64,000 nt of DNA. Source: Candidatus Hodarchaeota archaeon. Its GTDB lineage: Archaea; Asgardarchaeota; Heimdallarchaeia; Hodarchaeales; YT1-039. Below, one piece after another: positions 8,699-16,760 of this stretch (within the stretch, counting starts at the first letter, position 1; the number at the start of each line of letters is the position of its first letter). The stretch covers positions 1 through 64,000 of the forward strand of contig JAEOTF010000069.1 of NCBI GenBank assembly GCA_016840025.1. The letters are read 5' to 3'. Below the pieces are notes generated by a model. It worked only from the letters and a program-made list of their open reading frames with translations. It made no database searches and was not told the origin of the DNA. The translations under genes and the position numbers were made by a program.

Positions 8699-9463
8699 TT
8701 ATTTACCAAATCGTCTATCTCTACGTTGATAGGTTCTAATAGCTCTCCAAAGATCTATTTTTCGGAAATTAGGGAAGAAAACATCCGCAAAATATAATTC
8801 TGAATAAGCAGATTGCCAGAGTAAAAACCCACTAAGCCGTTCTTCCCCACTTGTACGTATAATAAGGTCTGGGTCAGGAGTGCCATTAGTATAGAGATGC
8901 CGGCCAAAATAACTCTCGCTGATGGCATCTAATGCGAGGGATCCCTCTTGAACCTTGGTAATAATGGCTCGTACGGCGTCGAGCACTTCTGCACGGCCAC
9001 CATAACCAATCGCGACTTGGAGGGTATAACGAGTGTAGTGCTCGGTGGCTTCCTCAGCTTGATGGATCGCATCTTGGACATCCTGTGGGAGAAGATGGAG
9101 TCTACCGATGGCACGTACCCTCACCTCATTTTTATGGATTTCTCCATCTGTGAGTACTGCCAGAAATTGTTTTCTCGCTAGTTCCATTAATGTATCCACT
9201 TCAGGTTCCTTACGTGTAAAATTTTCCGTGGAAAACGCATACAGCGTCACCACCTTAATTTCAAGTGCCCAACACCAGCGCAGTACGTTCCGTACTTTTC
9301 TAAAACCCAAGCGATGTCCTTCTTGGGGGAATTTCCCCAATGCGCGCGCTGCTCGTCGATTCCCGTCCATGATCAGCCCTACATGGCGAGGTACTGGACC
9401 ATTTTTAATTTGTCCCCATAGATGTCTTTCGTATAGCTTAAACACAAAGCCTGGGAGATACAT
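8699..9463 (-). CDS. uppS: Cis-prenyltransferase (UppS-type polyprenyl diphosphate synthase)
   Basis: Adds isopentenyl units in cis to make the long polyprenyl carrier, in archaea the dolichol-type lipid for N-glycosylation. Motifs: MDGNRR with catalytic Asp33 (in this numbering), VVTLYAFSTENF, IGYGGRAEV, DLIIRTSGEERLSGFLLWQSAYSELYF. The frame opens at 9517, but the ATG at 9463 is preferred: a GGAG site lies 11 bases upstream, and MYLPGFVFKLYERHL matches the family's usual beginning. It may supply lipid to the OST-like system encoded at 16-17 kb. Confidence 0.92.
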   Translation of the reverse strand: MYLPGFVFKLYERHLWGQIKNGPVPRHVGLIMDGNRRAARALGKFPQEGHRLGFRKVRNVLRWCWALEIKVVTLYAFSTENFTRKEPEVDTLMELARKQFLAVLTDGEIHKNEVRVRAIGRLHLLPQDVQDAIHQAEEATEHYTRYTLQVAIGYGGRAEVLDAVRAIITKVQEGSLALDAISESYFGRHLYTNGTPDPDLIIRTSGEERLSGFLLWQSAYSELYFADVFFPNFRKIDLWRAIRTYQRRDRRFGK

Positions 9464-9817
9464 GGACGCTTTTTCTCCTATCTGGGACGTTCGGGGTGCA
9501 TGGGAATGAAGCACCATCTCATCGTGGGTGCAGGTCGATCATTTACAGCAATCAAGTACCTCTCCTATAAGGCAACAAAAATTTTTTGTACACTTTATAC
9601 CACGTCGATCTGTCAGATTAACGTAGAAAGGAGACTTTGTCGGAGATTTAAACTATGATGAGCATCAGGAAGGCGAGAAAGGGACAATTGGGAAATTAAT
9701 TGTTACAAGAGATTGGGAAATATCGGTAGCAGTTAAGAGATTACATTAGGCTGCCTGAATTCCTCTTTTATTTCGCAAGAATATGGAACACCGATATAAA
9801 AAGCCAATTTTCGAGTA

Positions 9818-9937
9818 TGGTGCGGAGGGGGAGATTTGAACTCCCGAAGGCCTACGCCACAGAAGCCTCAGTCCTGCTCCTTTAGTCAACGGGATCCTTT
9901 CGCGAGACCCGTTTTGACCTGGCTGGGAAACCTCCGC
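9818..9937 (-). tRNA. tRNA-Leu(GAG) with apparent D-loop intron
   Basis: Acceptor GCGGAGG (9937-9931) pairs with CCTCCGC; T-arm GGGAG/CTCCC; encoded CCA at 9820-9818. Anticodon loop CTGAGGC (9871-9865) gives anticodon GAG inside a 5-bp stem. The 14-nt variable arm is normal for Leu. The D-stem TCC (9928-9926)/GGA (9880-9878) encloses 45 nt, about 30 more than expected. The extra part (roughly 9913-9884) folds with GTCA/TGAC and CGGG/CCCG helices separated by an A-rich bulge, resembling a relaxed bulge-helix-bulge intron. Confidence 0.88.
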
Positions 9938-10036
9938 AAATGTTGGTTAAGAAGTATACTATTAGTGGAAGTTGTGATTTTAAGTCATGATTTTGGGTTA
10001 AAAATCTTAGCCTTCCTAGCACTCCTATACAAAAAA

Positions 10037-10429
10037 TTAGTACACAACAATTTTGTACCGATCTGTTACTTCTGTCCGAAAATCAATGGGAGTAGAAGTT
10101 GTGATTTTAAGTTGAAGCCCACCTGAAGAAATAGAAGCGGTGAAACCTGCGCTTTCGTCTCTAACATGGAAGAGTCTTCCATTAAAGACAATAGAAGCAT
10201 TTTCAAAACTTTTAGAAGTGTCTTGTGCGAAAATTTGGACTTCTATTTCATCTTTGCCTTCAAACGACGCCAATTGATGAGGGATTTCAATATAGAGACT
10301 AGCTTTCGTTTCCTGGTCATAGAATGTTATCCGCTCTAAATCATTGAAACGATCATACTCATAATCTTGAATACGACCTCGAAACACTCCCTCATAGGGA
10401 GCTTGATCTTTTTTTTTCCTTTTGGACAA
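10037..10429 (-). CDS. rpo8: Probable RNA polymerase subunit Rpo8 (RpoG/Rpb8-like)
   Basis: A 130-residue protein whose layout fits Rpb8: an early FRGRIQDYEYDRF-NDLERITF strand pair, TKASLYIEIP, EIEVQIFAQD, ASIVFNGRLFHVRDE, then ASISSGGLQLKI with the characteristic GGL (103-105) and a DRYKIVVY end, comparable to the SYGGLLMRL and VYLLMK end of eukaryotic Rpb8. The start is a TTG at 10429. Rpo8 is known from TACK and Asgard archaea and absent from most euryarchaea. Called from pattern only; an unrelated OB-fold protein is possible. Confidence 0.68.
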   Translation of the reverse strand: MSKRKKKDQAPYEGVFRGRIQDYEYDRFNDLERITFYDQETKASLYIEIPHQLASFEGKDEIEVQIFAQDTSKSFENASIVFNGRLFHVRDESAGFTASISSGGLQLKITTSTPIDFRTEVTDRYKIVVY

Positions 10430-10467
10430 TCTATCTAACTCCAGTTTATCACAATATAAAAAGAAGG

Positions 10468-10923
10468 TTATTCTTCTTCGGATTCCTTCTGTTCTCGCAC
10501 AAATCGTTCAAAAATTGATCTCACACGATCAGCTACAGGCCCTGATCCTTCAACACCTTTTTCAGTAACTCGAACTCTTTCTAATACCACCAATAAGCCA
10601 GCTTCGGGATAAGCTTTGACATCTCCTGGTCTTCGAAATACTCGTTCTAGTTCTGTAGCTAGAGCCATTAAGTCAAACGGTTTTTCAATGAGATAAACTT
10701 CTGCTACTTGTGTTCCTCCGATAAAGATTTTCGGATATACTTCATTTTCTTCTTCAATATCAGTTCTCTTTGCCTCAGTTAAAACAGCTGCTTGAGTATC
10801 GGGATGAAAACCAGCAAGGATTCCTGTGTATGTTCTCCCCGAAACTGTCACAATAGTCACTAACTTATTAGCAAAGAATGCCATCTCCCTTAATAAATCC
10901 CTCTTTTGTCCTGCGCTTGACAT
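10468..10923 (-). CDS. Lsm/Sm-like RNA-binding protein with C-terminal extension
   Basis: Sm fold at about residues 10-75: FFANKLVTIVTVSGRTYTGILAGFHPDTQAAVLTEA (Sm1) and KIFIGGTQVAEVYLIEKP (Sm2-like). The C-terminal segment (VLERVRVTEKGVEGSGPVADRVRSIFERFV) matches the longer archaeal Lsm proteins rather than the 75-residue SmAP1. It probably forms a ring that binds U-rich RNA. The frame opens with a TTG at 10941, but the ATG at 10923 has a GGAG site ten bases upstream and is preferred. Confidence 0.85.
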   Translation of the reverse strand: MSSAGQKRDLLREMAFFANKLVTIVTVSGRTYTGILAGFHPDTQAAVLTEAKRTDIEEENEVYPKIFIGGTQVAEVYLIEKPFDLMALATELERVFRRPGDVKAYPEAGLLVVLERVRVTEKGVEGSGPVADRVRSIFERFVREQKESEEE

Positions 10924-11004
10924 TGTTTGATTGCTCCGCAAAAAAGGGCAGTTCCGAAAGGAATGAAAATGTTTTCCTTTAACCTTATATCTTCGTTTAT
11001 TTCT

Positions 11005-11322
11005 TTAATCGGGTTTTTTCAACTCTTTTTCAAACTTGTGCATTTTTACAAATAAGTCGAAATCTAAATTAAGTGGGATGACTCTTTCAGCAATAATCTG
11101 ACCGTTATGAGCTGCCCCAAAGACACGAATTACTTTTTGATTTTCAAATTCTGTAGAAATTTCATAAATAACTTCAACCTCACCAGTTCTGTCGCCAACT
11201 ACTAGAATTGACTCTCTTTGATCAAGAAGTATTCCTGTTACCCGAAGGCGCTGCCCATCATTCAACATCGCTATTTCTTCAGCCACGACCTCTCGGTACC
11301 CTTGCTGTTCGTTTTCAGTCAT
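11005..11322 (-). CDS. Small OB-fold nucleic-acid-binding protein
   Basis: The 105-residue protein reads as one OB fold: LRVTGILLDQRESILVVGDRTGEVEVIYE, then KVIRVFGAAHNGQIIAERVIPLN, ending in a helix with charged residues. This is reminiscent of single-domain RPA-like or tRNA_anti-type proteins, but no specific family is certain. The start ATG shares one base with the stop of the fibrillarin gene (TAATG), so translation is probably coupled and it belongs to the nop5-flpA operon. A role with RNA or ssDNA is inference. Confidence 0.72.
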   Translation of the reverse strand: MTENEQQGYREVVAEEIAMLNDGQRLRVTGILLDQRESILVVGDRTGEVEVIYEISTEFENQKVIRVFGAAHNGQIIAERVIPLNLDFDLFVKMHKFEKELKKPD

Positions 11323-12008
11323 TATGGATTCCCGCCTATCACAAGACAATGGTCTTTCTCGTACCTACCGATGTCAATAATTTCCTGAATGATCAAACCT
11401 TCTTTTTCAAGCATACCAATCTGTTCCTGAAAAACAGCTTGGGGTTCCTGAGTAACATCGATACTCCTTGCCTTAAGAGCTATAATAAATCGCCCATTTT
11501 CCTTTAAAAAGGCTTGAATGTTACGAAGAAGAATATTTGATTGATCAGGTTGCGCAACATCTTGATAAATCAGATCTACACTTTGAACAAATGTAGCAAA
11601 CTCTGCAGGCTTTCTAGCATCGGCAAAGATGGGCATCATATTGTTCCTTGTCTCACATACATCAAAAAGATCCCGAATTGATCGTCGCGCAAACTCTACA
11701 CAATAGATCATCCCTCTTCCTACAATGTCCGAAAAATGAGAGCTAGTGGTACCGCTTGCTGCACCAAGATAAAGAATTCTTTTATTTTCAAATTGTATCT
11801 CATTATTAATTCCTATAAGTAAAGCTGCAGCAAATTTGCTTCGAAATGGATCCCAGTGCCGATATTCTTTGCTATCAATTGTAAAAAGCCTTTCTCCATA
11901 CACTTTTATCCCTGGACACATATTTGGAGTGACTATGCGTGAGTGGCTGCGCTCTTTCAACCAAAACACGTCTCTAACGTGTGGATGGGGACTTATTTCG
12001 GTCTTCAT
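11322..12008 (-). CDS. flpA: Fibrillarin-like rRNA/tRNA 2'-O-methyltransferase
   Basis: Catalytic subunit of the archaeal box C/D sRNP, which methylates ribose 2'-OH at sites chosen by guide sRNAs. The 228-residue protein has the N-terminal VYGERLF and EYRHWDPFRSKFAAALLIGI blocks, the SAM-binding LYLGAASGTTSSHFSDIVG, YCVEFARRSIRDL, and DLIYQDVAQPDQSNIL with the catalytic Asp, then the IALKARSIDVT lysine. The next upstream gene is nop5 (35 bases away), its obligate partner. Confidence 0.96.
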   Translation of the reverse strand: MKTEISPHPHVRDVFWLKERSHSRIVTPNMCPGIKVYGERLFTIDSKEYRHWDPFRSKFAAALLIGINNEIQFENKRILYLGAASGTTSSHFSDIVGRGMIYCVEFARRSIRDLFDVCETRNNMMPIFADARKPAEFATFVQSVDLIYQDVAQPDQSNILLRNIQAFLKENGRFIIALKARSIDVTQEPQAVFQEQIGMLEKEGLIIQEIIDIGRYEKDHCLVIGGNP

Positions 12009-12043
12009 TTCTTTTTCCTCTCTTATTAGTTAAAAAGTGTATA

Positions 12044-13279
12044 TTATTGCCTCTTTTCCTTCTTTCTCTTTTTCCTTCTCCTTTCAGGCTTTTCCTTAGG
12101 GCCGCGTTGTTTTTTCGGTCGTCTTCTCCTTTCAGGCTTTCCTTTTGGCCTTCTTTGTTCTCTTTGAGGCTTCTTTTCAGGTTCTTCAGTAAATTTCTCC
12201 TGAATTTCCGCAATCCTTTTGTTAAGATCCTCAAGGAGATCCTGTGACATATCACCGCCTGTAAAATAATCAATTCGGGCGGCTAATGAGATTTTGGCTG
12301 CTAAAGAACGGGCAATCTTTCCTCGATGCCACCATTTTGCACTATGCACTAAATTAGATTGAAAGAGAATACCGTGTTTGGGAGGAGCTGCGCCAGTTTT
12401 GAGTGCACGGAAGAGGGCCTTTTCAGCCCCAATAACCTGTACTGTACTACTCGGCATTTTAGCGAGGTTATAGAGTCCACCTGCCATTGAAATCAATCTT
12501 GCTCCGAGAATAGGGCCTATAAGACCAGTAAGGGATGGGGCTACTTGGGACATAGAACGAAAAACATACTGCTCCAATTTTACCTTGGCCTTAAGTGAAT
12601 CTACTCCAAGCTGCGCTAAAGCAAGGATGGGTTGAAATTCTGAGTCAAGCAAATCCGTTCCAATAGAATTTTGAGCCGCTTTAGCTATTTTTTTCGCCCT
12701 TTCTTCGGAAAGATTCTCCAATGCTTCAATTGTGAAGTTTTTTCTTGATCCTAATTGCACGATTAGTCGTACATACTGCTCATTATCACGAACAATGTCA
12801 TAAAGCTCAGGAAAATGATTTCCATAGTATTCAGCAAGACGATTAGCTACAAGATTAATGCTACTGGTTAAATCATCTATTGAGAGGAGAGCTTGGGCTG
12901 TTAAAAGGTCTCGTGCTGCTCCACTTTCTTTAATTTTTGTTTTACATACCTCTAAAGCAACTTCTCGGAGAACTTGCTGTTGTTGCTCCTTTAGAGCCAG
13001 AAGATCTGCTCTCACTTTACGAAGTTTTTTAGAATCAATGAAAACAAAATTTTTAGAACTATCAAACAGTTGTGCAATTGAAACCTGATCACTCCCAACT
13101 TCTTCATCATAAAATTGTTCAAGAAACTTCGTAACAGCCTTATTAGGGTCACCTGTTTCAATTCCAAGTAGAGTTTGTACACAATCTTCTGGAGTAGTCC
13201 CAAAAGAAAAAAATTCCTTTAATTCGCCGTTTTCGGAAGTAATAGCAATGCCTGTTGCTGTCAGAAGCGTATAAATCAT
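12044..13279 (-). CDS. nop5: Nop5 (Nop56/58-like) box C/D sRNP core protein
   Basis: Scaffold of the C/D sRNP: it binds fibrillarin through its N-terminal domain, dimerises through a coiled coil and contacts L7Ae-bound RNA through the Nop domain. The 411-residue protein shows the Nop signature APPKHGILFQSNLVHSAKWW and GKIARSLAAKISLAARID. The last 45 residues are a low-complexity Lys/Arg/Pro tail (repeated KPERRR and RPK units), like eukaryotic Nop56/58 tails and probably RNA-binding. Confidence 0.95.
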   Translation of the reverse strand: MIYTLLTATGIAITSENGELKEFFSFGTTPEDCVQTLLGIETGDPNKAVTKFLEQFYDEEVGSDQVSIAQLFDSSKNFVFIDSKKLRKVRADLLALKEQQQQVLREVALEVCKTKIKESGAARDLLTAQALLSIDDLTSSINLVANRLAEYYGNHFPELYDIVRDNEQYVRLIVQLGSRKNFTIEALENLSEERAKKIAKAAQNSIGTDLLDSEFQPILALAQLGVDSLKAKVKLEQYVFRSMSQVAPSLTGLIGPILGARLISMAGGLYNLAKMPSSTVQVIGAEKALFRALKTGAAPPKHGILFQSNLVHSAKWWHRGKIARSLAAKISLAARIDYFTGGDMSQDLLEDLNKRIAEIQEKFTEEPEKKPQREQRRPKGKPERRRRPKKQRGPKEKPERRRKKRKKEKRQ

Positions 13280-13348
13280 GTATCTGAACCTCTATAAATC
13301 ATTAATCTAAACCTCAATAAATCATTAACCTGAACCCAAACACATTCT

Positions 13349-13990
13349 GTGGAGTGCGATATAGAAGTGGAAAAAAAGAAGCATAGAAGAGATTTTTACG
13401 CCAAAAAAGCAAAAAAAGAAGGTTATAAGAGCCGAGCCGCATATAAACTTCAACAAATCCAGCAAAAGTTTCACCTTTTTCGTAAAGGACAGATTGTAGT
13501 AGATTTTTGCGGAGCTCCAGGTGGATGGAGCCAAATTACCAAAAATTTAGTCGGAAAAAGTGGAGAAGTGATTTTGGTTGATCTCCAAAAGGTCAAATTA
13601 AACGGAATTCATTCAATTAAGGGAGATATTACTGCTCAAACCACTCTAGAAGCAATTCAGGCACTCCTTCAAGAATGTCTGGATTCACCAACAACAGAAC
13701 AGCCCAAAGTAGACATTGTTCTAGCCGATTGTTCGCCTAATGTAAGCGGAGCTTGGCGAACAGATCATGCCCGGCAAATATGGTTATCCGAAAATGCTTT
13801 AAAACTAGCATTAGCTTTACTAACTCCTCAGGGCATTTTTGTTTGTAAAGTTTTTCAAGGAGATCTATTTAACGACTTTGTTTCTACACTACGGCAAAGT
13901 TTTTTATCAGTACGAACGTGGAAGCCTGCAGCCTCTCGAAAAGAAAGCGCAGAGATTTATATAATCAGTAAAACTTTGAAGGTCAAATAG
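13349..13990 (+). CDS. rlmE: RlmE/FtsJ-type rRNA ribose 2'-O-methyltransferase
   Basis: SAM-dependent methylase of 213 residues. It has the family start (KSRAAYKLQQI, first catalytic Lys), SAM site VVDFCGAPGGWSQ, VLADCSPNVSG (Asp), FVCKVFQG (Lys) and KESAEIYII (Glu), completing the K-D-K-E tetrad. Two GTG starts are possible: 13349, or 13367, which lies about 12 bases after a GGAGTG sequence. No C-terminal TRAM domain is present. Divergent from nop5. Confidence 0.9.
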   Translation: MECDIEVEKKKHRRDFYAKKAKKEGYKSRAAYKLQQIQQKFHLFRKGQIVVDFCGAPGGWSQITKNLVGKSGEVILVDLQKVKLNGIHSIKGDITAQTTLEAIQALLQECLDSPTTEQPKVDIVLADCSPNVSGAWRTDHARQIWLSENALKLALALLTPQGIFVCKVFQGDLFNDFVSTLRQSFLSVRTWKPAASRKESAEIYIISKTLKVK

Positions 13991-14039
13991 CAAAAATAAT
14001 TCCATTATATATCATCATGCGCTTATTAGGTGATTGTTC

Positions 14040-14807
14040 ATGGCTCGTGGTTTTAATGTCTGGATAATAGGGACGGCAGGCTCGGGAAAAACCCATTTAA
14101 CTAATGCATTACGAGAGTATTTGTTAACACAGGAAATAACTATAGCAACTGTCAATCTTGATCCGGCGGTAAAAAATCTCCCGTATGGAACAGATATTGA
14201 CATTCGGGATTGGATTGATATTGATGTAATTACAGAAAAATTCAATCTTGGACCGAATGGAGCAATGATTGCTGCTACAGAGCTAGTCGTTGCTCATATG
14301 AAAGAAATAGTTGAAGAGTTAGAAGATATTAATCCGGATGTCACCTTGATTGACACGCCTGGTCAATTAGAAATTTTCGCTTATCGAGCAGTTGGGCCTT
14401 TGGTAGCGAAACATTTCTCTTACGATGACACAATTACTCTTTTTTTGCATGATTCTGCCCTAGTAAACAACCCTGTGGGATATATCTCTATCGCGCTACT
14501 AGGAACATCCGTTCAACTAAGATTACAGCTACCAATGATTGGAATTTTAACCAAATCCGACCTTTTGGCAGCTGATGAGATTGAAAAGATCGTAAATTGG
14601 TCAGAAATGTCAGAAATGCTTGAAGCTAGTTTAGAAGAAGAACAGGGGATGATCAGAGAAATGTCACTTTCATTAGTGCCTACTCTTGATGATCTTGGGG
14701 TAAAATCCATACTTACTCCAGTTTCTGCTTTAACCTCTGATGGAATCCCCGAGCTTGCTTCCAGATTATCTGTGATTGGAACGCGAGGTGAAGACTGGAA
14801 AATCTAG
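14040..14807 (+). CDS. GPN-loop GTPase
   Basis: A 255-residue ATP_bind_1-family GTPase, the single archaeal counterpart of eukaryotic Gpn1-3, which act in RNA polymerase assembly. Motifs: P-loop IGTAGSGKT, LDPAVKNLPYGTDIDIRD, the insertion GPNGAMIAATE, DTPGQLE and TKSDLL. Upstream in-frame TTG at 14034 is rejected for the ATG at 14040, which is preceded by an AGGTGATT ribosome-binding site. A T7 run follows at 14845. Confidence 0.93.
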   Translation: MARGFNVWIIGTAGSGKTHLTNALREYLLTQEITIATVNLDPAVKNLPYGTDIDIRDWIDIDVITEKFNLGPNGAMIAATELVVAHMKEIVEELEDINPDVTLIDTPGQLEIFAYRAVGPLVAKHFSYDDTITLFLHDSALVNNPVGYISIALLGTSVQLRLQLPMIGILTKSDLLAADEIEKIVNWSEMSEMLEASLEEEQGMIREMSLSLVPTLDDLGVKSILTPVSALTSDGIPELASRLSVIGTRGEDWKI

Positions 14808-14844
14808 ATAGGTCAACTATCCATAGGCACAAGCAATCAGCGGG

Positions 14845-14851
14845 TTTTTTT
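14845..14851 (+). terminator. Oligo-T terminator after the GPN GTPase
   Basis: Seven T after AGCGGG, between the convergent GPN GTPase and trm1 genes, 38 bases past the GTPase stop. Confidence 0.45.
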
Positions 14852-14858
14852 GTCTAAC

Positions 14859-16073
14859 TTAACTTAAAATATCACTTAATTCATTAACTTGGGCATTAGT
14901 CTTAATACTTTGACCAGAAAAATGCGTCTTACAAGCTTTAAAACCAGAATCTTCTAATTCTTGAATTATTTGTTTAGTAGATGGAGCAGAGACTTTCAAA
15001 CGCTTAGCTAAGCGATGAAGATCATAGTACCACGGTACATTTATTTTGAATTCATCTTTTAATCTTTTGAGAAGCTTCTCAATTCTAATAAAGTTGTTTG
15101 AAAAACTTTCTATGGATTGGACAGAATCAGTAAATTTTGTTTTAACTTTATTAAGAAATAATAGGTTCTGAATGGAGCCTAACCATAATGGACCGATTAA
15201 TTTAGTCTTGGAACTGCATAATGCACAATTAGAAATGTGTTGATTCAAACCAACTGTTTCTCTATGAGAACATACACTACAAATTGAGATAAAGCCGATT
15301 TTCTGATATAATAGACTTTTTTCTCCTTTCTTACGTCTGAAAACTACCCTTATATAATGATCGGCGTAAAAGGAGAGTTGAGGGACTAATAAAGCCGAAT
15401 GCATAAGCGCTTGACGTTGAGCAGCTGCAATAAACAATCGAAGAGCTACCTCATGACAAAATTCTGTACGTAATATGTGGCTGACAAAGTATCGAGAAAA
15501 ACACTTCTGTGGATATACACCCGTTAAAACAGCTAAATCTGTTGCCGTATAGCACAATAAACCATTTCTTTTGGTTGCCAGTGGAGTGGACAAAAAATAA
15601 CGAGCTGGAGATCCAAAAGGATCTATATCAATGATATCGGCCCAATTCTCATCAATTTTCAGTTGTAAAAGAAGGGAAAAGGCATCTTGGTTATTTAGGG
15701 TAATTTTAGAATCTGGAGAAAAATGTGATTTGTTGAATTTGAGATTATGAGAGGTCAGTTGAACAGCAACAGGATTTATATCATTTAGAAGGATTTCTTC
15801 AGCATTAGCTTCAATGAGATACCTTAATCCACGAAGCCCTGTGCCACAAAAAGGTTCACAAAGAGAGGGAGTTCGTCCTAATAACTCCATTTCAGCTAAA
15901 TAAGTGAGGATAGCCATATCTCGATTAAAATGTTGACGAGGATTATAAAAAACAGCCTGCCGTTTTCTGGGAACTCCATCGGGTTCTGGAGGTAGATGAA
16001 AAAAAGTAGTTAGTCCTTCTCGTGCTTTGATGAGATCCTTTTCAAGAAAGCTCACTGGATACTCGCTTCTCAT
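14859..16073 (-). CDS. trm1: Trm1, tRNA (guanine26-N2)-dimethyltransferase
   Basis: Makes m2(2)G26 in tRNA using SAM. The 404-residue protein has LCEPFCGTGLRGLRYL (SAM binding), LLNDINPVAV, the catalytic DIDPFGSPARY and the zinc cluster CSVC...CALC. The C-terminal half holds a winged-helix-like segment (YYDLHRLAKRLKVSAPSTKQIIQELEDSGF). The open frame extends to 16133 but would then cross the neighbouring tRNA-Ser 3' end, so the ATG at 16073 (MRSEYPVSFLEKDL) is taken as the start. Confidence 0.94.
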   Translation of the reverse strand: MRSEYPVSFLEKDLIKAREGLTTFFHLPPEPDGVPRKRQAVFYNPRQHFNRDMAILTYLAEMELLGRTPSLCEPFCGTGLRGLRYLIEANAEEILLNDINPVAVQLTSHNLKFNKSHFSPDSKITLNNQDAFSLLLQLKIDENWADIIDIDPFGSPARYFLSTPLATKRNGLLCYTATDLAVLTGVYPQKCFSRYFVSHILRTEFCHEVALRLFIAAAQRQALMHSALLVPQLSFYADHYIRVVFRRKKGEKSLLYQKIGFISICSVCSHRETVGLNQHISNCALCSSKTKLIGPLWLGSIQNLLFLNKVKTKFTDSVQSIESFSNNFIRIEKLLKRLKDEFKINVPWYYDLHRLAKRLKVSAPSTKQIIQELEDSGFKACKTHFSGQSIKTNAQVNELSDILS

Positions 16074-16105
16074 TCTTTTTAATCGAAAGTTAAAGGATAA
16101 AAGGC

Positions 16106-16255
16106 TGGCGCCGGGGGTGGGATTTGAACCCACGCGTTTACCGATCTAATTGTGAGTCAATAGGATTCCCGGTAAGGACACTGACTCTCAAGGCCAGCGC
16201 CGTAATTTAGAAAAATGCCTATTTCACGCATGATTGTCCACTTGGCTACCCCGGC
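16106..16255 (-). tRNA. tRNA-Ser(TGA) with apparent D-loop and variable-arm introns
   Basis: Acceptor GCCGGGG (16255-16249) pairs with CCCCGGC; T-arm GTGGG/CCCAC; encoded CCA at 16108-16106. Anticodon loop CTTGAGA (16192-16186), anticodon TGA, in a CTGGC/GTCAG stem. The D-stem GCC/GGC encloses 42 nt (16243-16202) where about 11 are expected, and the variable region is 47 nt (16180-16134) where about 15 are expected. The variable-arm excess contains a perfect TTACCG/CGGTAA stem (16175-16170 with 16143-16138). Two short noncanonical introns are the likely explanation. Confidence 0.88.
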
Positions 16256-16280
16256 CGCTTATTTTAGGTTGGGTAGAGCC

Positions 16281-16760
16281 TTATAAGCTCAAAAATGTCT
16301 TAACACCCTTTTCAGCAAGCATTAATGAACCAGCAAGAGTTGCAACTGTGAGTAATGCAAGACCAACCACGAGGATTGAGGTTGATGAGCGGGCACTTTC
16401 TTCCATGGTTGCAGAATAACGAACCAAGATAACCCCTATCGCACCAAGAGCGAAAAAGGTAGCTGCCACCAAGGATTCAATCAAAAACTGACCATTAAGA
16501 TCAGGCTGGAGTAAAATAGGTTGTTGCAAGTTGTTAAAGCCCATGGGAATAGGATTTTCAGAGAGGTCATAAATAATACCTGCCATCAGTAGTACAGTAA
16601 ATACTATCATTCCAGCCATCACAAGGCGGTGAGGAAAGGCGGTAGGACGGGTAATTTTAGGCATTCGAAATGATACCTGAGGTTTACGGAATGTTTTGAC
16701 CCAAGGAAGTTTAGGAATGTACTTTGGTACACTCTCAATGGCCCGTTTCATGGGATACAT
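16281..16760 (-). CDS. OSTC/Ost3-Ost6-like oligosaccharyltransferase membrane subunit, copy 1
   Basis: A 159-residue protein with three membrane segments at about residues 48-68, 92-115 and 127-150. The block from MAGIIYDL through the NGQFLIESLVAATFFALGAIGVIL stretch parallels human OSTC (GGIIYDV, then NGQYIMEGL and FTMGGLGFII). The N-terminal basic segment PKYIPKLPW also resembles OSTC. The likely role is an accessory subunit of an Stt3/AglB N-glycosylation complex. ATG at 16760 is chosen because the paralog starts at the matching Met; an in-frame GTG at 16769 lacks that support. Confidence 0.72.
   Translation of the reverse strand: MYPMKRAIESVPKYIPKLPWVKTFRKPQVSFRMPKITRPTAFPHRLVMAGMIVFTVLLMAGIIYDLSENPIPMGFNNLQQPILLQPDLNGQFLIESLVAATFFALGAIGVILVRYSATMEESARSSTSILVVGLALLTVATLAGSLMLAEKGVKTFLSL

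Noticed and set aside
9656..9755. Possible box C/D sRNA with an ATGATGA-like C box and distant CTGA
   Set aside because: The distance between boxes (about 100 nt) is too long for an archaeal C/D sRNA and no C'/D' pair is evident.
9836..10126. A 96-codon open frame on +
   Set aside because: It runs across the antisense of tRNA-Leu and the end of the rpo8-like gene; composition and content do not look protein-like.
16074..16133. N-terminal extension of Trm1 into the tRNA-Ser region
   Set aside because: It would encode residues from the tRNA 3' end; the family start matches the ATG at 16073.
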